From positions 1 to 19,596 of the forward strand of contig CANHFN010000006.1 in NCBI GenBank assembly GCA_947459935.1: 19,596 nucleotides of DNA, in the 5' to 3' direction. Positions 16,893 through 19,596 of this stretch are shown here, one piece after another (the first letter of the stretch is position 1; every line of letters begins with the position of its first letter). The notes under the pieces were generated by a model. It did not search any database, was not told the origin of the DNA, and saw only the letters and a list, made by a program, of their open reading frames with translations. The position numbers were made by a program, and so were the translations under genes. The stretch is from Actinomycetota bacterium (GTDB taxonomy: Bacteria > Actinomycetota > Actinomycetes > Nanopelagicales > Nanopelagicaceae).

Positions 16893-18070
16893 TATTTGTC
16901 ATCCTTTGAGAGAAATCGATTCCAGGAACGAGTATCAGAGGCTAGTTTAACTTTTTCGCTGCCCACGATTGACATTTCATACACAGAATAGATTCGTTGT
17001 GCAATCACATTCCAATCAAAGCTTTGGCCCCGAAGGCGTCCAGCGCGTGATAAATTTTCTCTTCTGTCTTTATCTCGCAATAACTCAATTACAACCTTTG
17101 CCAACTCCGTTGGATCTTCGGATTTAAACAACCCACCAAACTCACCTTGACCCAATAAATCTTCAAATGCTGGAATATCACTTGCCACCACGCACGCTCC
17201 CCCGGCAAGTGCTTCTGCCAAGATGATGCCAAATGATTCTCCGCCAGTATTGGGTGCAACGTAGATCGCAATCGAAGACATGAAGTCGGCTTTTTCTTCC
17301 TCGGAAATCTTTCCTAAAAATGAGAAGCGATGACGTAGCTGAGGATCAATCTGCTTTTCAACCTCTTTTGGATCACCAGGACCTGCAACAAAGACTTTAA
17401 CGTCGGGAGCAAATCGGGCAATCACGGGCAGAGCTTCAAGCAGAATACTTAAGCCCTTTCGAGGTTCTTCAAATCTTCCAATGAATCCAATTGTGTTTCC
17501 TTGCCATTTCTCTTGAGGTGTTCCTTCCTGATAGCGGGATGCATAAATGCCATTAGGAATAACGACAGCATCTGTATCTAGATGGTCCGTTAAAGTAAGA
17601 CGTGCTGCCTCTGACACGGCAATTCGAGCTGATAATTTCTCAATGGCTGGTTCAAGAATTGGCCCAATAGCAAAAATAATCTTCTGTCTTTTTGCGGCGG
17701 CATGGAATGTGCCGACCATGGGTCCATCTGCTGCCCAACATGCAAGTAAAGAAATGGAAGGGATTGCGGGTTCATGCAAGTGCAACAGATCAAAATCACC
17801 TTGTGCAATCCATTGACGTACTCGCGAAAAGGCAACCGGGCCAAACAGAACTCGTGCGACTGCGCCGTTATAAGGAATCGAAATAGGTTTACCTGCATGC
17901 ACAACATATACAGGCAAATTTTCTTCATCCATGGCAGGGGCCAAGACAGAGACTTCATGTCCGGCGGCAATTAAGAATTCTGCTAAATCTCGAATATGGT
18001 TTTGAACACCACCCGGTGTATCCCAACTATAAGGGCACACGATCCCAATTTTTAAGGTTCGTGTCAGCAT
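16892..18070 (-). CDS. pimA: Phosphatidyl-myo-inositol mannosyltransferase PimA
   Basis: GT4-family, GT-B fold glycosyltransferase that transfers the first mannose from GDP-mannose to phosphatidylinositol at the inner face of the membrane, the first committed step of PIM synthesis. It has 392 residues. The N-terminal acceptor domain has PYSWDTPGGVQNH (13-25) with the glycine pair 20-21, and His123 in VGTFHA. The nucleotide-sugar domain has FIGRFEEPRKGL (Arg199, Lys205) and PNTGGESFGIILAEALAGG with Glu278. These correspond to residues known to matter in mycobacterial PimA. The ATG at 18070-18068 is part of a TAATG overlap with the acyltransferase stop, with GGAG 8 nt upstream. The neighbours pgsA and patA supply phosphatidylinositol and the acylation step, which supports the PimA call over a generic glycosyltransferase. 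PimB' is not in this window. Confidence 0.93.
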   Translation of the reverse strand: MLTRTLKIGIVCPYSWDTPGGVQNHIRDLAEFLIAAGHEVSVLAPAMDEENLPVYVVHAGKPISIPYNGAVARVLFGPVAFSRVRQWIAQGDFDLLHLHEPAIPSISLLACWAADGPMVGTFHAAAKRQKIIFAIGPILEPAIEKLSARIAVSEAARLTLTDHLDTDAVVIPNGIYASRYQEGTPQEKWQGNTIGFIGRFEEPRKGLSILLEALPVIARFAPDVKVFVAGPGDPKEVEKQIDPQLRHRFSFLGKISEEEKADFMSSIAIYVAPNTGGESFGIILAEALAGGACVVASDIPAFEDLLGQGEFGGLFKSEDPTELAKVVIELLRDKDRRENLSRAGRLRGQSFDWNVIAQRIYSVYEMSIVGSEKVKLASDTRSWNRFLSKDDK

Positions 18071-18954
18071 TACACGCGCTCCACAAAATCACCATCGGTC
18101 CAAATACGTTGAAGCATGTGCCAATCTTCTGGATGCTGCGAAATGCCATCTTCAAAATGTCGAGCAGTCGTTTGTACAATCTCCAGAATCTTTTCTTCAT
18201 CGGTTCCCACGCTTGGGAGAAACACCTGCCGAAAATCAATATGGATTCCAGATTCGGTATATGAGACAAAAGCTGTGATAAGTGGCGCGCTAGTATTAAT
18301 CGCCAACAAAGCTGGCCCTGCCGGCATTCGGGATGGCCCACCAAAGAAATCAACAGCGATTCCAGAACGTGATAAATCACGATCAGCAACTAATGCCACC
18401 AACGATCCCTGGCGCAATCGTTGGGCCAAAGTCCCCATGACTTTTCCATCTAATGGCAAAACTTCCATACCCATTGCTTGGCGATACTCTAAAAACTTTA
18501 AAAAGAGTTTTTCTGGTTTAAGGCGTTCAGCTACCGTTACAAGATCAATCCCTTTTGCACAGAAGTACGCGCCTGCATGATCCCAGTTGCCGGCATGAGG
18601 CAAGGAAACAATAGCCCCGGTTTTGGCTGCTATAGCATCGAGCAAGAGATGCTCATTGTTTACAGAAACTGTTGATCGAACTCTTTGAGCAGACCAATCT
18701 GGAAATCTGAAAGTGTCGCACCAGTAGCGCATGTATGAACGCATCGCCTTAGAAACCAAAGCATCCAAACCTGCAGCAGAAATGTTTGGTTGAGTACGCT
18801 TCAAATTAGAACGCAAACGAGAAACGCTTTTACCATTTCGCTTTGTTAAAAAATCTGCCGCCGCATACGCTAAACGGTAAGCCATTCTTTCTGGCAACCA
18901 GCGAACAAGTCTCCATCCAGCAAAATAGGCATAGGCGGCAATATTGTCCCTCAC
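18070..18954 (-). CDS. patA: Phosphatidylinositol mannoside acyltransferase, PatA-like
   Basis: Acyltransferase of the LpxL-like superfamily that in mycobacteria adds a fatty acid to the 2-linked mannose of PIM1/PIM2 at the cytoplasmic face of the membrane. It has 294 residues. The catalytic HX4D motif is present as HAGNWD (His120, Asp125), preceded by IVSLP. ALVADRDLSRSGIAVDFFGG (starting about 187) and PSRMPAGPALLA (about 207-218) are typical of the Rv2611c-type family. I could not place the third catalytic acid described in mycobacterial PatA. The GTG at 18954-18952 directly abuts the pgsA stop (TAA then GTG, no gap). No good ribosome-binding site precedes it, and the N-terminus (YAYFAGWRLVRWLPE) fits the family. 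The order pgsA-patA-pimA is the conserved actinobacterial PIM gene set. Confidence 0.92.
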   Translation of the reverse strand: MRDNIAAYAYFAGWRLVRWLPERMAYRLAYAAADFLTKRNGKSVSRLRSNLKRTQPNISAAGLDALVSKAMRSYMRYWCDTFRFPDWSAQRVRSTVSVNNEHLLLDAIAAKTGAIVSLPHAGNWDHAGAYFCAKGIDLVTVAERLKPEKLFLKFLEYRQAMGMEVLPLDGKVMGTLAQRLRQGSLVALVADRDLSRSGIAVDFFGGPSRMPAGPALLAINTSAPLITAFVSYTESGIHIDFRQVFLPSVGTDEEKILEIVQTTARHFEDGISQHPEDWHMLQRIWTDGDFVERV

Positions 18955-19548
18955 TTATCTTGCTCGCTTAACAATCAACATTCTTTGAATAACTGTGTAC
19001 GTGCCCAGAATCGCTAATAACCACATTCCAATAGCTAGAACGTATGGAACACCCAATCCATCAAATCCGATGGCAGCTAGAGAAATGATTAATCTTTCAG
19101 TTCGTTCAGCGATACCGCCAGAACAGGAAATTCCAAAACTTTCTGCTTTCGCGCGAATGTACGGCACCAACATTCCTGTAACTAACGTGACCATAACAAC
19201 TAGAACGAGTGAGTCATCTTTATCGATGAGGTATAGGGAAACACCAATGAGAATCGCAGAGTCTGTGACTCGATCAATGGTTGAGTCTAGAAAGTTCCCC
19301 CACTTGCTAGAACCCTTCTGCGATATTCGCGCCATGGTTCCGTCAAAGAGGTCACTCAAAGCCATTACGCTGATAATGAGGGTGCCGACGAAGAACTCTC
19401 CTCTTGGGTAGAAGTACAGCGCGGATGCAACTACGGCTATCGCCCCAACCCAGGTAACAGCATTGGGCGTGATTCCTATGCGCAAGGCAAACTTGGCCAC
19501 TGGGGTAATGACCCGGGTGACCGCTGGCTTCAAACGTGCACTTAACAT
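18955..19548 (-). CDS. pgsA: Phosphatidylinositol phosphate synthase, CDP-alcohol phosphatidyltransferase family
   Basis: Integral membrane enzyme that in actinobacteria joins CDP-diacylglycerol and inositol 3-phosphate to give phosphatidylinositol phosphate, the precursor of PI and PIMs. It has 197 residues with about six membrane helices. The family motif is complete: Asp66, Asp69, Gly70, Ala73, Arg74, Gly84, Asp88 and Asp92 (DLFDGTMAR to GNFLDSTID). GIAERTERL matches the mycobacterial GFIERPERL segment, which supports an inositol-phosphate rather than glycerol-phosphate enzyme, as do the neighbours. I chose ATG 19548-19546 because the residues from it to ITPVAKFALRIGITP match the family N-terminus in length. 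The open frame also reaches a TTG at 19584, preceded by AGG at 8 nt, which would add 12 residues. That TTG overlaps a TGA in another frame (19583-19581), where an upstream gene could end. No upstream gene is visible beyond that. Confidence 0.9.
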   Translation of the reverse strand: MLSARLKPAVTRVITPVAKFALRIGITPNAVTWVGAIAVVASALYFYPRGEFFVGTLIISVMALSDLFDGTMARISQKGSSKWGNFLDSTIDRVTDSAILIGVSLYLIDKDDSLVLVVMVTLVTGMLVPYIRAKAESFGISCSGGIAERTERLIISLAAIGFDGLGVPYVLAIGMWLLAILGTYTVIQRMLIVKRAR

Positions 19549-19596
19549 CAAGGACCATCGTAGGCTGAGCCAGTGCAATCTCAAATAAACGACCTG

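Noticed and set aside
18116..18580. 154-codon plus-strand open frame opposite patA
   Set aside because: It is antisense to a clearly conserved gene and its translation looks like a shadow (Lys/Ser-rich, no motif). No ribosome-binding site supports it.
18070..18954. Loss of a catalytic acid in the PatA-like acyltransferase
   Set aside because: The HX4D motif is intact, and I could not align the third residue reliably without a reference, so a substitution cannot be claimed.
18995..19411. 138-codon plus-strand open frame opposite pgsA
   Set aside because: It mirrors the codons of the membrane enzyme on the other strand and shows no recognisable domain.
1..19596. Mobile element, CRISPR array, tRNA gene or defence system
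   Set aside because: I looked for transposase or integrase motifs, direct repeats with spacers, and tRNA-like folds in the gaps and saw none. Gene order is the conserved actinobacterial one, with no sign of insertion.

Overview
This window reads as a housekeeping stretch of a low-GC actinobacterial chromosome (mid-40s % GC by eye). The evidence is a phosphatidylinositol-mannoside (PIM) synthesis trio, pgsA, a PatA-type acyltransferase and pimA, followed by pdxS, pdxT, yebC, ruvCAB, secDF, relA, hisS, aspS and alaS. From memory, this is essentially the order in Mycobacterium and Streptomyces. Tight packing, moderate GC and the loss of several genes usually found here suggest a streamlined free-living actinobacterium such as the freshwater Nanopelagicales (acI: 'Ca. 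Planktophila'/'Ca. Nanopelagicus'). That placement is an inference.

Layout. Every gene but one is on the minus strand, so transcription runs from right to left. (1) 19548 to 15404: pgsA, patA and pimA, then a LemA-like membrane protein of unknown function and a DUF3048 lipoprotein. This is an envelope block with touching or overlapping genes. (2) 15363 to 13083: pdxS, pdxT (PLP synthase) and yebC. (3) 13022 to 6091: ruvC, ruvA, ruvB (Holliday-junction resolution), secD, secF (protein export) and relA ((p)ppGpp synthesis and hydrolysis). (4) 4796 to 6094, plus strand: a DUF349-repeat protein whose 3' end overlaps that of relA. (5) 4613 to 1: a metallo-beta-lactamase hydrolase, hisS, aspS, a DUF948 membrane protein and the first 177 codons of alaS, which runs off the left edge.

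The largest non-coding stretch is the 182-nt divergent region 4614-4795. No stretch over 300 nt lacks a gene. I see no tRNA, rRNA, CRISPR, insertion sequence, phage gene or convincing Rho-independent terminator.

Several annotated starts differ from the longest open frame and were set by ribosome-binding-site (RBS) spacing, gene overlaps or family N-termini: pgsA, the DUF3048 gene, pdxS, ruvA, ruvB, the hydrolase and the DUF349 gene. Many junctions are translationally coupled (TAATG three times, ATGA once).

I found no previously undescribed system. The points most worth a second look are the non-discriminating-type AspRS, the 4-nt CTAG that supplies both stop codons of the convergent relA/DUF349 pair, the unknown proteins inside the PIM cluster, and the absence of yajC and apt from their usual places.
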